From positions 1-44,006 of the forward strand of contig JBDHXV010000025.1 in NCBI GenBank assembly GCA_039810885.1: a stretch of 44,006 nucleotides of DNA, in the 5' to 3' direction. Below, one piece after another: positions 9,289 to 17,644 of the stretch. This stretch comes from BJGO01 sp039810885. Its GTDB lineage: Bacteria > Bacteroidota > Bacteroidia > Chitinophagales > UBA10324. The notes beneath the pieces were generated by a model, which had not been told where the DNA came from, did not search any database, and saw only the letters and a program-made list of their open reading frames with translations. A program made the position numbers and the translations under genes. Every line of letters begins with the position of its first letter. The stretch's first letter is position 1.

Positions 9289-11478
9289 TTATAGTTTAAT
9301 AAGCTTACAATAATTCATTCCCTTATCGGATTGTAAGCTCATCATATATATTCCTGGGAGTAAATCCTCTGTACTCAACTCAATATGGGTTTGGCTTTCG
9401 TTCACTTTTAATTGTCGAATCACTCTTCCGGTAATATCAATTATTGTAATATTTATGGATTGGCTCGTCTCGAATGAGAAGTCAATCATTACTTTTTCGT
9501 GGACCGGATTAGGATAAATTGTGAAAGGCAGACCATTGGGAACGATTGACGCACTTACCGGATTAATGCTTGTCGAGCTGGTGTCGTAAATACACATACC
9601 GCCACGTTGTATCCCTATCAATAATTCTACGGCACCATCATTGTTAATGTCTGCTGCTTGAATCGTAGAATAAGAGCCCGTAGCAATGTTGCTGTAGTTT
9701 TTAGTTACCAAGTGAAAAGCACCACTATTCAGATGGGCATCGATGCTGTCATATAAATATAAGTTGCCATCTCGGTTTCCTACTAATAATACTTGTTCAT
9801 TATAGCCGGGCAGCTTCGTTAAGAAGGGCACACTGAATCCTTGAATAAAATCTCCTGAAACATTTACCTGTCCGAAGTTATGCGTGGTTGCAGTTGAAAA
9901 ATCAGGATTTGTAATTGTACCATTGTTTTGGTAATAGGAAATCTTACCATCTAAGCGGCCTATTAATAAGTCGGGGAGGTTATCGTGGTTTACATCAACA
10001 ATTTGAGGAACACTATAATTACCAATATCTATATTAAAATAATTTGCTTGCTGCAACTGGAACAAAGCCGGTGATCCGGGGTTTGCATTGTTCTTGTAAT
10101 AAATTAACGTACCATCATCGCTTCCTAACAACATATCTAAATCACCGTCACCATCCAAATCACCGAAAGCCGGGTATAATGACTGTCGCTGCAAAGATGA
10201 AAGGTTTAAATAGTTAGGCTTATGCAATTTAAACTTAGGTTTGTTCAGTGTTCCAATATTCTGATAGGTAGCGATCTGCGAAAATGCATTGTAGAAATAA
10301 TCATTGCTAATAAGTATATCCATTAGTCCATCGTTATTAAAATCAAAAAAAACAGGTTTGCCTTTATCACCAACATCAACCATCTCATTCACTAAAAAAG
10401 AATCGGTTACAAACTCATAGGTTCCAATACTATTCGTACCAATATTCTTGTAATACCATGCACAAGAGCTTAGATTACTGCCTGTTTCCGCATTAGGAGA
10501 AAAAACCAAATCAAGTTTTCCGTCATTGTTTAAATCTAATCGGAAGGATGCAGGATAGTATGGAATATCAGCGGGAATGTTATATGATGGGAAAATTGTA
10601 TCCTGCCAAACAAGAAGGGCATCTGAAGTAGTGCCTCCATTAATTAAATAACAAATTTCTTTAAATGAGATATCTCCTAAGAAAATATCAGCTAAGCCAT
10701 CGCCGGTATTATCAAAGGCTAATGTGGTGGAACCTGAGTGGCGCGAGGTATAATTAAGATCTTGATCAGTAATACCAAACGGGCAAGGTTGATTTAATAA
10801 TTTAGCATTGGCATTAGCCGGCTCATACATTTTCCCCCAACAGGCATCCGCTTTAACAAATCGTAAGCTGTCGCATCCCCAGCCGTTTTCTTTTGAAGTG
10901 TTCTCAAAGTACCATATATATCCGCCATTTGGATCAAAAGTGAGAATATCCAAATCTCCATCACGATTAATATCCGCAATACCAGGTATATCAATAGCCG
11001 TAACCAATAAATTTATAGGTTGTGGGCTTGCTTCATATCGCAACAAGTCTTTGTATAGTTTAAATTTCAAATAATTATCTTCATAATATCCTTTATAAAC
11101 CTTGATTCCAAGAGCTGTATGCGTAAAAATATCGGGCACATTATCACAATTAAAATCGAGCAACAAAGCCCAATTATTTAATACAGGGAAATAGCTTGCA
11201 TATTTAGGTTCATAGACATAATCACTTGTGTTAGGTGTTCCATGGTTAATAAAGGTCAATAACGTATTTCCACTGCGATCGAAAATTACGAGGTCATTAA
11301 TCCCATCCTGATTCAAATCGGCGGCGGAGAACTGAGGGGTATTCAGCCCTCCTACCCACGCAAGTTTTAATGAGTCAGCTCCACGAAAAACAGGAATTGA
11401 AAAATTAGGTCCGTATTGTGCACTCGCTTGCAGTGCAATGAGGATTAGCAGTAAAGCACTTAAGTATTTAAGATTCAT
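9289..11478 (-). CDS. T9SS-exported FG-GAP/VCBS repeat protein
   Basis: 729 residues. A signal peptide of ~20 residues (MNLKYLSALLLILIALQASA) precedes at least seven FG-GAP/VCBS-type repeats. Each has a calcium-binding-like loop, for example D-L-N-Q-D-G-I-N-D-L, D-I-N-R-D-G-D-L-D-I-L, D-F-N-N-D-G-L-M-D-I-L, D-L-D-G-D-G-D-L-D-M-L and D-I-N-N-D-G-A-V-E-L-L, so an integrin-like β-propeller is expected. The last ~75 residues begin Y-P-N-P and end in a basic Y-C-K-L-I-K-L tail with G-I-Y-M-M-S-L. This is a type A (Por) sorting domain, recognised by the T9SS for export and surface attachment. Ligand and function are unknown. It is 9 bp downstream of the TamA-like gene on the same strand, so the two may be co-transcribed. 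Confidence 0.9.
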   Translation of the reverse strand: MNLKYLSALLLILIALQASAQYGPNFSIPVFRGADSLKLAWVGGLNTPQFSAADLNQDGINDLVIFDRSGNTLLTFINHGTPNTSDYVYEPKYASYFPVLNNWALLLDFNCDNVPDIFTHTALGIKVYKGYYEDNYLKFKLYKDLLRYEASPQPINLLVTAIDIPGIADINRDGDLDILTFDPNGGYIWYFENTSKENGWGCDSLRFVKADACWGKMYEPANANAKLLNQPCPFGITDQDLNYTSRHSGSTTLAFDNTGDGLADIFLGDISFKEICYLINGGTTSDALLVWQDTIFPSYNIPADIPYYPASFRLDLNNDGKLDLVFSPNAETGSNLSSCAWYYKNIGTNSIGTYEFVTDSFLVNEMVDVGDKGKPVFFDFNNDGLMDILISNDYFYNAFSQIATYQNIGTLNKPKFKLHKPNYLNLSSLQRQSLYPAFGDLDGDGDLDMLLGSDDGTLIYYKNNANPGSPALFQLQQANYFNIDIGNYSVPQIVDVNHDNLPDLLIGRLDGKISYYQNNGTITNPDFSTATTHNFGQVNVSGDFIQGFSVPFLTKLPGYNEQVLLVGNRDGNLYLYDSIDAHLNSGAFHLVTKNYSNIATGSYSTIQAADINNDGAVELLIGIQRGGMCIYDTSSTSINPVSASIVPNGLPFTIYPNPVHEKVMIDFSFETSQSINITIIDITGRVIRQLKVNESQTHIELSTEDLLPGIYMMSLQSDKGMNYCKLIKL

Positions 11479-11487
11479 GAAGGTCGG

Positions 11488-13854
11488 TTAGAATGGATAA
11501 CCTATAGCTAAGTTATAAATTATTAAGCGACGAAAAGATTTCCATGAGTTCACTTGAGGAGAGGTAAAAATCCAGGTAGTGCCGTACAACTGTTCAATCG
11601 GGTCTCGAACAGGAACAGCAAAATCTAATCGAAGAATAAAGAAGCTGAAATCCAATCGCAACCCAACACCCGAGCCAATTGCAATCTCCTTATAAAAACG
11701 AGTGATGTCAAAGTTGCCGTTAGGTTGATTGGCTTTCTTCTTTACAGACCATATATTTCCGGCATCTGTAAACAACGCCCCTTTTAAAGAACCGAAGATT
11801 CCAAAACGATATTCCAAATTTGCCTCAAGTTTCATTTCTCCCGTTTGATTTACAAACACTTGAGTTAGCGTTGAATCGCTTTGGGTGTATATATTAAACG
11901 AGCCAGGGCCTAAGTATCGAATGCGCCAAGCACGTATATCATTAGAACCTCCTGCATAATATTGCTTGATATAAGGAATTGATGCCGATGAATTCCAGAA
12001 GTGAAAAGCAACACCGCCAAAACCTCGCAATACTAAAGTGCGATCTTCTCCAAATTTGATATATCGTCTGATATCATGATCTGTTTTTATATAGTTAGAA
12101 TAAGGACTTCCTGCTATCCGTGTAATACCATCTGCATCTTTTGGCTTAATGCCTAATGCCGTTTGTACCCCTTTAACCGTAAAGCCGGATGTTTCTATAT
12201 AAGCTTTAAAGAAGGTGAAAGACTTGTTATTATCAGATGTTTGATTGGAAAAGGTAAACGTATAATTAGCCCCGCTGATGATTTGGTTTTGGAAACTAAG
12301 TTTCAGTTGAGGATCACTATCCAACTGGGCTCGAAATGCATCGCTGAGCGGTAGAGATTGCAGTACCGTCAAGGCTAATGGATTCAATTGATGCCGTTTG
12401 TATTCACTCTCATGCCAATCGTACCCATAAGCGAAATTGTAAGAACCTAAGCGATAAACTCCTGAACGTAACTGATAGTTTAAGCTTAATCCTAAGCGTG
12501 TTTTTGCATTAAAATAAGGTGAAATTCTTCTACTGAAAAGAGGAGCGTAAAACTTCGGAAATGTTATGTTGAACTGGGTGCTGGCATCTACAATTGGATT
12601 ACCCGTTGAGAGCAGGGGTAATTCACTACCTATATTTATAGAGTAGTCCAGTTTATTGGCACGCTGCCGCCAGTTTAAATCTTTATATGAAAAGCGAACA
12701 AGAAAACCAAGGCTCGACTCTACGTTGTTCCCCTCAAGCTCTCCACCTATAACACGTCTTTTACTTGGTGTTAGCCTTATTACACAATCAAGAGAATCCT
12801 TAGAAATTTCATTGAAACGAATATTGATGAACTTGAACACCCCTAAATCAGCAATGCGGCTATTGGTATATTGATAATCTTTGAAAGAAAAAAGTTGACC
12901 CTCGTGCATAAACACGACACCTCTCAACACTTCGTTTTTAAGGTACGTAGTATCGTAATAGTAAAAGAACTTGCCCTCTTGGAAACGAAGCGATGGCAAG
13001 TTGTTTTGAATTGGATTATAATTCGGGTAGATATAAAAGTTGCGAATGTAATACCTCTGCGTGTTTCCACGTATAGTATCGATAACAATACGCATAAACA
13101 ACTTAACATGGTTAAAACCTGCAGAGGTATCTGCATCATATTTAATGGACGAAGCATTGAACTTATAGAATCCATCGTTTTGCATCTCGGTTTCTATTCT
13201 CTTATTTTCTTTATTGATTAAGTCGAGAGAGAGCGGGCTGTTACGATGCAGAAGTGATGCAGCCTGATAACGATTTATATATCCGGATAAAATATTCCCT
13301 TTACGTTCGACAATTACAGTATCAATTCTGAATAGATTACCGATACTAATACTATACTTAACATTTGCTTTGCGTCGTTTTATTTTTACTTGGTGATTGA
13401 CCTGAGCATTCAAATAACCTTTATTCATCAAGAATTCTCGCATCTGATCCGAGGAGTAATCGGTCAATAACGAGTCATAAACTACAGGTTCTTCACCCAT
13501 TTTGTCCATAATCCATTTCTTAAAGCCATTGATTTTCCCATGATTCACCAAATTGTAAATCATCAAATTCAACTTGAATAAACTCAGAGTCTTCCTGTTG
13601 GGTTTTTGTTTTATCAATAAGCTGAGTTCAGAACTCAATTGACTTTGCGACTCTAGTTCGCTCTTGAGTTTTTCTACCGTATATCGTGTGGTTACCACTA
13701 CGCTATTCTTTTTTAACAAGACCTTACCCTTTGGCAGTTCTCGTGTTACGCTGCATGACGATAACAATATGGTATAACCAAAAAGATAAAAGATGAATAA
13801 TATTGCGTAATAGCCTTTCAGGAAAATGCTCTCTAAGTCTCTCGAAAAATACAT
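11488..13854 (-). CDS. TamA/BamA-family outer-membrane lipoprotein (TamL-like)
   Basis: 788 residues. A hydrophobic N-terminus ends in the lipobox L-S-S-C with Cys34, followed by S-V-T-R-E-L-P-K-G-K-x-L-L-K-K-N, the usual opening of Bacteroidota TamA-like lipoproteins. The middle is POTRA-like, with G-Y-L-N-A-Q-V and D-G-F-Y-K-F-N-A segments. The C-terminal ~400 residues form an Omp85 barrel. The conserved loop motif appears as A-G-G-S-N-D-I-R-A-W-R, and the chain ends in aromatic F. Known for the family: assembly or insertion of outer-membrane proteins, working with TamB-like partners in Bacteroidota. The ATG at 13854 overlaps the divergent rRNA methyltransferase gene by 29 bp. No later ATG exists before the lipobox, so the start could also be a nearby alternative codon. 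Confidence 0.85.
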   Translation of the reverse strand: MYFSRDLESIFLKGYYAILFIFYLFGYTILLSSCSVTRELPKGKVLLKKNSVVVTTRYTVEKLKSELESQSQLSSELSLLIKQKPNRKTLSLFKLNLMIYNLVNHGKINGFKKWIMDKMGEEPVVYDSLLTDYSSDQMREFLMNKGYLNAQVNHQVKIKRRKANVKYSISIGNLFRIDTVIVERKGNILSGYINRYQAASLLHRNSPLSLDLINKENKRIETEMQNDGFYKFNASSIKYDADTSAGFNHVKLFMRIVIDTIRGNTQRYYIRNFYIYPNYNPIQNNLPSLRFQEGKFFYYYDTTYLKNEVLRGVVFMHEGQLFSFKDYQYTNSRIADLGVFKFINIRFNEISKDSLDCVIRLTPSKRRVIGGELEGNNVESSLGFLVRFSYKDLNWRQRANKLDYSINIGSELPLLSTGNPIVDASTQFNITFPKFYAPLFSRRISPYFNAKTRLGLSLNYQLRSGVYRLGSYNFAYGYDWHESEYKRHQLNPLALTVLQSLPLSDAFRAQLDSDPQLKLSFQNQIISGANYTFTFSNQTSDNNKSFTFFKAYIETSGFTVKGVQTALGIKPKDADGITRIAGSPYSNYIKTDHDIRRYIKFGEDRTLVLRGFGGVAFHFWNSSASIPYIKQYYAGGSNDIRAWRIRYLGPGSFNIYTQSDSTLTQVFVNQTGEMKLEANLEYRFGIFGSLKGALFTDAGNIWSVKKKANQPNGNFDITRFYKEIAIGSGVGLRLDFSFFILRLDFAVPVRDPIEQLYGTTWIFTSPQVNSWKSFRRLIIYNLAIGYPF

Positions 13855-14572
13855 GAATTCACTAAAAGCAAAGAAAGTCAGAGAACTTGAACAGGCTTAT
13901 GTTATTGAGGGAGAGAAGATAACAATAGAATTGTTGAAATCAGACTTAGCGCCAAAGAGAATTCTTTGCACTGAAGCCTGGTACTATATTCACTCTCATC
14001 TTGTTAAGAAATTCTTATCGGTCTTAACGATTCTTAAAGACTATGAATTAGAAAAAATAAGTCAACATAAAAGCACCCCTTCGGTAATCGTTGTAGTACC
14101 TATAGAAAAGCAACCCATGAGCATACAACACAATAAACTAATGTTGCTTTTAGATGGTATTCAGGATCCCGGAAATATGGGTACCATTATACGCAGTGCT
14201 GACTGGTTTGGAATCAATCGCATTTTTATTTCTGAGCATTGCGTAGATATTTATAATCCGAAAGTGATTCAATCGTCGATGGGTTCCATTTTCAGGGTAT
14301 CTGTTTTTGAAACTGATTTATCTGAATTAATGCGGGAAAACAAAGCTATACCGGTATTTGCCGCTGATATGCACGGCTCTTCTATCTATGATATCCCGAT
14401 TTGCACACCATGCTTTTTACTTATTGGGAGTGAAGGGAAAGGCGTTAGTGATTCATATAAGCCCTTGGTCAATAAATTTTTGAGTATTCCGGGTCATGGT
14501 AAAGCAGAATCATTGAATGCTGCAGTGGCTGCTTCAATATTGATGTCACATTGGGCTGCGACGTTAAAATAA
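13826..14572 (+). CDS. TrmH/SpoU-family RNA 2'-O-methyltransferase
   Basis: 248 residues, a normal length for this class. The N-terminal substrate-binding domain has the typical opening M-L-S-K-S-L-E-K-Y-M-N-S-L and Y-V-I-E-G-E-K. The SPOUT domain carries motif 1 at residues 110-125 (D-G-I-Q-D-P-G-N-M-G-T-I-I-R-S-A), motif 2 L-L-I-G-S-E-G-K-G-V-S near 198, and motif 3 I-P-G-H-G-K-A-E-S-L-N-A-A-V-A near 220, which together form the trefoil-knot SAM site. Family members methylate ribose in 23S rRNA or tRNA; the target nucleotide cannot be inferred. The conserved N-terminus fixes the start, so the 29-bp overlap with the divergent outer-membrane gene is real on this side. purC follows 34 bp downstream. 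Confidence 0.9.
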   Translation: MLSKSLEKYMNSLKAKKVRELEQAYVIEGEKITIELLKSDLAPKRILCTEAWYYIHSHLVKKFLSVLTILKDYELEKISQHKSTPSVIVVVPIEKQPMSIQHNKLMLLLDGIQDPGNMGTIIRSADWFGINRIFISEHCVDIYNPKVIQSSMGSIFRVSVFETDLSELMRENKAIPVFAADMHGSSIYDIPICTPCFLLIGSEGKGVSDSYKPLVNKFLSIPGHGKAESLNAAVAASILMSHWAATLK

Positions 14573-14576
14573 GTTT

Positions 14577-14584
14577 GATATTTG
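14577..14584 (+). promoter_or_regulatory. Near-consensus -7 element upstream of purC
   Basis: GATATTTG differs from the Bacteroidota -7 motif TAnnTTTG at one position and lies 22 nt before the purC ATG. It sits within an 11-mer (TTGATATTTGC) that also occurs just upstream of the methyltransferase gene at 37575. No clear -33 TTTG is seen, and read-through from the upstream methyltransferase gene is the alternative. Confidence 0.3.
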
Positions 14585-14606
14585 CACCTCTTATTATTAA
14601 CCCATA

Positions 14607-15554
14607 ATGAATGCGATTGCAAGTACCCATTTTCATTTACCGGGCCAAACGTCCTATTACAAAGGAAAGGTCCGAGATGTATATACTATAGATCACGATA
14701 TCCTCGTAATGATTGCTACCGATCGTATATCAGCATTTGATGTGGTATTGCCACGAGCCATTCCTTTTAAAGGGCAAGTACTCAATCTTATTGCAGCACA
14801 ATTCTTAGAAAGCACCAAAGATATAGTTCGTAATTGGGTTATAGATGTACCGCATCCCAATGTTACAATAGGGCATCGGTGTGAACCTCTTAAAATAGAA
14901 ATGGTAATTCGTGGTTACCTTGCAGGTCATGCAGCGCGTGTGTATGCAGCCGGGCAGCGTTTAATCTGTGGTGTTTCTCTTGCCAATGGACTAAAAGAAA
15001 ATGACCCATTACCCTCCCCTATTATTACTCCCACCACCAAAGCTTCCGAAGGCCACGATGAAGATATTTCACGTGAGGAAATTATTCGTAGAGGCATTGT
15101 CCCCGCTAAACAGTATGAGCAATTGGAACAATTCACTCGCCAACTGTTTCAGAGAGGCTCCGAAATAGCCGAATCACACGGCTTGATTCTAGTAGATACA
15201 AAATATGAATTTGGAATATTCGAAAACGAGATTATGCTGATGGACGAAATCCATACTCCTGACTCTTCACGCTATTTCTATGCAGACACCTATAGCGAAC
15301 TTCAACTGCGAGGAGCGCCCCAACGACAGTTGTCTAAAGAGTTTGTACGCCAGTGGTTAATTGAAAATAATTTTATGGGAAAACCCGGCCAAAGTGTACC
15401 TGAGATGAGCGATGCGTTTGTAAACTCGATTACGGATCGATACATCGAATTGTATGAACACTTAACCGGAAAAAGTTTTCATCGAAATGAAGAAAGTATC
15501 GTGCCGAAGCATATAGAGAATGTGATTCTTGAAAAGTTAACAAGCATTCATTGA
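14607..15554 (+). CDS. purC: SAICAR synthetase (phosphoribosylaminoimidazole-succinocarboxamide synthase)
   Basis: 315 residues, the longer form typical of Bacteroidota. It ligates CAIR with aspartate using ATP to give SAICAR in de novo purine synthesis in the cytoplasm. Motifs seen: Y-K-G-K-V-R-D-V-Y at 18-26 (ATP site), D-R-I-S-A-F-D at 39-45, E-M-V-I-R-G-Y-L-A-G-H at 98-108, T-P-T-T-K-A-S-E-G-H-D-E-D-I at 141-154, and V-D-T-K-Y-E-F-G followed by L-M-D-E-I-H-T-P-D-S-S-R near 196-222. No other purine gene is in the window. Its stop overlaps the TTG start of the downstream transporter gene by 3 nt (TTGA), so the two are probably translationally coupled. Confidence 0.97.
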   Translation: MNAIASTHFHLPGQTSYYKGKVRDVYTIDHDILVMIATDRISAFDVVLPRAIPFKGQVLNLIAAQFLESTKDIVRNWVIDVPHPNVTIGHRCEPLKIEMVIRGYLAGHAARVYAAGQRLICGVSLANGLKENDPLPSPIITPTTKASEGHDEDISREEIIRRGIVPAKQYEQLEQFTRQLFQRGSEIAESHGLILVDTKYEFGIFENEIMLMDEIHTPDSSRYFYADTYSELQLRGAPQRQLSKEFVRQWLIENNFMGKPGQSVPEMSDAFVNSITDRYIELYEHLTGKSFHRNEESIVPKHIENVILEKLTSIH

Positions 15555-16468
15555 GTAGCACCGAAACCAGTCCAAAGCGCAAGTCACTTTACTATCTACA
15601 CCTCTCCATTTTACTTTGGGGCTTTACAGGTATTTTCGGAAAGGTCATTTCACTAAATGCTGCAATGATTGTGTGGTACAGGTTATTGTTCACAGTAATC
15701 TTCCTATTCCTGATATCGCGTGTGATAAAAAAACATGAACCTATCTCGTTCAAACAATTTCTTCAATTAGGTTATGTGGGGTTTTGGGTATGTACTCATT
15801 GGCTATTGTTTTATGCAGCAATAAAATATTCAAATGCTTCCGTAGGCATCAGTTGCATCTCAACAGTAGCCGTATTCACAGCATTCTTTGAGCCATTTAT
15901 AACTGGCAAACGATTTAATGCTGTCAATCTTATATTGGCTTTGAGCGCAGCGGTAGGCATGTATTTAATTTACAATGTGCAGGACTTATACAGAACAGGT
16001 GTATTACTTGGTTTAGCTGCTGCAGCCATTAGTTCTTATTTCACTATACTTAATGCCAAACTCATTCAGATACACAATTCTGAAACCATGACCTTTTATG
16101 AACTATTAAGCGCTTTGATGATTCTGACCATTCTAATCCCAGCCTACGGATTCATTAATCACGATTTTATTTTTGAACTACCCGGGTTTCAAGATTTCAT
16201 ATTGTTATTAGCGTTTAGCTTTTTCTGCACCGTAATACCTTTCAATTTATCTATAAAGGCATTGAAACACGTATCTGCTTTTACGGCTAATCTGAGTGTA
16301 AATCTTGAACCTGTTTACGGCATTATGGCAGCCATATTACTATTAGGTGAGCAAAACGAACTGAATCTTAAATTTTACTTAGGGGCTTCTTTAATTTTAC
16401 TCTCGGTTGTTATATATGGTATCATCAGTGGGCGACCGTATCTTAAACGGCGTGTCCACAAGGATTAG
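15551..16468 (+). CDS. EamA-family (drug/metabolite transporter) permease
   Basis: 305 residues with about ten hydrophobic helices arranged as two EamA repeats. The first repeat starts at L-H-L-S-I-L-L-W-G-F-T-G-I-F-G-K. The second contains the typical N-L-E-P-V-Y-G-I-M-A-A-I-L-L-L-G-E near residue 255, which marks this family. Substrate is unknown; members export amino acids, nucleotides or metabolites. The start is TTG inside the last codons of purC (TTGA overlap). No ATG lies near the first helix, so TTG is the best supported start. The gap to carA is 71 bp and holds a promoter-like box. Confidence 0.88.
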   Translation: MSSTETSPKRKSLYYLHLSILLWGFTGIFGKVISLNAAMIVWYRLLFTVIFLFLISRVIKKHEPISFKQFLQLGYVGFWVCTHWLLFYAAIKYSNASVGISCISTVAVFTAFFEPFITGKRFNAVNLILALSAAVGMYLIYNVQDLYRTGVLLGLAAAAISSYFTILNAKLIQIHNSETMTFYELLSALMILTILIPAYGFINHDFIFELPGFQDFILLLAFSFFCTVIPFNLSIKALKHVSAFTANLSVNLEPVYGIMAAILLLGEQNELNLKFYLGASLILLSVVIYGIISGRPYLKRRVHKD

Positions 16469-16511
16469 GCGAGCTTTCCACATACCTTAATAATCATAAA
16501 TCGAGAACTCT

Positions 16512-16519
16512 TATTTTTG
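16512..16519 (+). promoter_or_regulatory. -7 promoter element for carA
   Basis: TATTTTTG is an exact match to the Bacteroidota -7 consensus TAnnTTTG and ends 20 nt before the carA ATG. A TTTG at the expected -33 spacing is not visible, so this is a half-supported promoter. Confidence 0.45.
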
Positions 16520-16539
16520 GGCACAATTAAAAAAGACCT

Positions 16540-17634
16540 ATGCCTACAAACGTGCCTGCCGTATTATTACTTGAAGATGGTACATTTTACGAAGGCTTTG
16601 CAGCAGGAAAAATTGGAACGGCGACCGGCGAAATCTGTTTCACAACGGGTATGACCGGATATCAGGAAGTATTTACCGATCCATCCTACTTTGGTCAAAT
16701 ATTAATAGCCACAGAAGTTCATGTCGGTAATTACGGCATTCGTGATGACGAATCCGAATCTAACAACATTAAAATTGCGGGCTTAGTAACAAAATGTTTC
16801 AACATTAACTATTCACGTAAACTTGCCGAACAAAATATTGAGAACTATTTCCTCAACGAAAATAAAATAGCCATCAGCGGCATTGACACACGTGCTGTTG
16901 TGCGCCACATTCGAGATAAGGGCGCAATGAATGCAATTATTAGCTCTGAAACAACGGATCCTAATCTGCTAAAAAGCAAACTTGCAAAGGTGCCTTCTAT
17001 GAAAGGTCTTGAATTGTCGTCCATTGTAAGCACACTAACTCCATATACATACGGCAACCCCGATTCACCCATACGTATAGCTGTGCTTGATTTAGGCGTA
17101 AAGAAAAATATTTTACGTTGCTTCGATGAACGGGGCTGTTCGTTGAAAGTATTTCCGGCTAAATCGTCTTATGAAGAAATGGCTGCGTTTCAACCGCACG
17201 GGTATTTTATATCAAATGGCCCCGGAGATCCTTCTTCAATGGAGTATGCAATACACACGGTTCGTACAATTTTAGACCGTAACGAACCTCTTTTCGGTAT
17301 ATGTCTTGGCCACCAGTTGTTGGCATTATCCAATGGAGTTAGCACGTTTAAAATGCACAACGGGCATCGCGGTTTAAACCATCCTGTCAAAAATATTATC
17401 ACAGGTCGATGTGAAATCACATCTCAAAATCATGGCTTTGGCATAGACCCGGATTCCTTGCATAAAAATGACCAAATAGAGGTAACCCATGTAAACCTGA
17501 ATGATAACAGCATCGAAGGTATTCGTTTAAAAAACAAAAAAGCATTTTCCGTTCAATATCATCCTGAATCAAGTCCGGGCCCACACGACTCGCGCTACTT
17601 ATTTGATCAGTTTATTGAGCTTATTAAAAAATAA
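16540..17634 (+). CDS. carA: Carbamoyl-phosphate synthase small (glutaminase) subunit
   Basis: 364 residues, normal length. It hydrolyses glutamine and channels ammonia to the CarB subunit for carbamoyl phosphate, which feeds arginine and pyrimidine synthesis. The N-terminal CarA domain has L-E-D-G-T-F-Y-E-G and T-G-M-T-G-Y-Q-E-V-F-T-D-P-S-Y. The class I glutamine amidotransferase domain has the nucleophile elbow F-G-I-C-L-G-H-Q with Cys255, and the triad partners His341 and Glu343 in Q-Y-H-P-E-S-S-P-G-P. I-S-N-G-P-G-D-P-S is also present. carB is not adjacent; the next gene is enolase, 10 bp downstream. No leader peptide or attenuator is apparent in the 71 bp upstream. Confidence 0.97.
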   Translation: MPTNVPAVLLLEDGTFYEGFAAGKIGTATGEICFTTGMTGYQEVFTDPSYFGQILIATEVHVGNYGIRDDESESNNIKIAGLVTKCFNINYSRKLAEQNIENYFLNENKIAISGIDTRAVVRHIRDKGAMNAIISSETTDPNLLKSKLAKVPSMKGLELSSIVSTLTPYTYGNPDSPIRIAVLDLGVKKNILRCFDERGCSLKVFPAKSSYEEMAAFQPHGYFISNGPGDPSSMEYAIHTVRTILDRNEPLFGICLGHQLLALSNGVSTFKMHNGHRGLNHPVKNIITGRCEITSQNHGFGIDPDSLHKNDQIEVTHVNLNDNSIEGIRLKNKKAFSVQYHPESSPGPHDSRYLFDQFIELIKK

Positions 17635-17644
17635 CAACAAAGAT

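Noticed and set aside
12871..13221. 116-codon plus-strand frame inside the TamA-like gene
   Set aside because: It lies wholly antisense to a conserved Omp85-family gene and shows no domain.
17603..17644. Upstream extension of enolase into carA
   Set aside because: The extra 14 codons have no enolase similarity, and the ATG at 17645 begins the conserved M-S-L-I-T-D-I-I-A-R-Q-I-L-D-S-R-G-N-P sequence.
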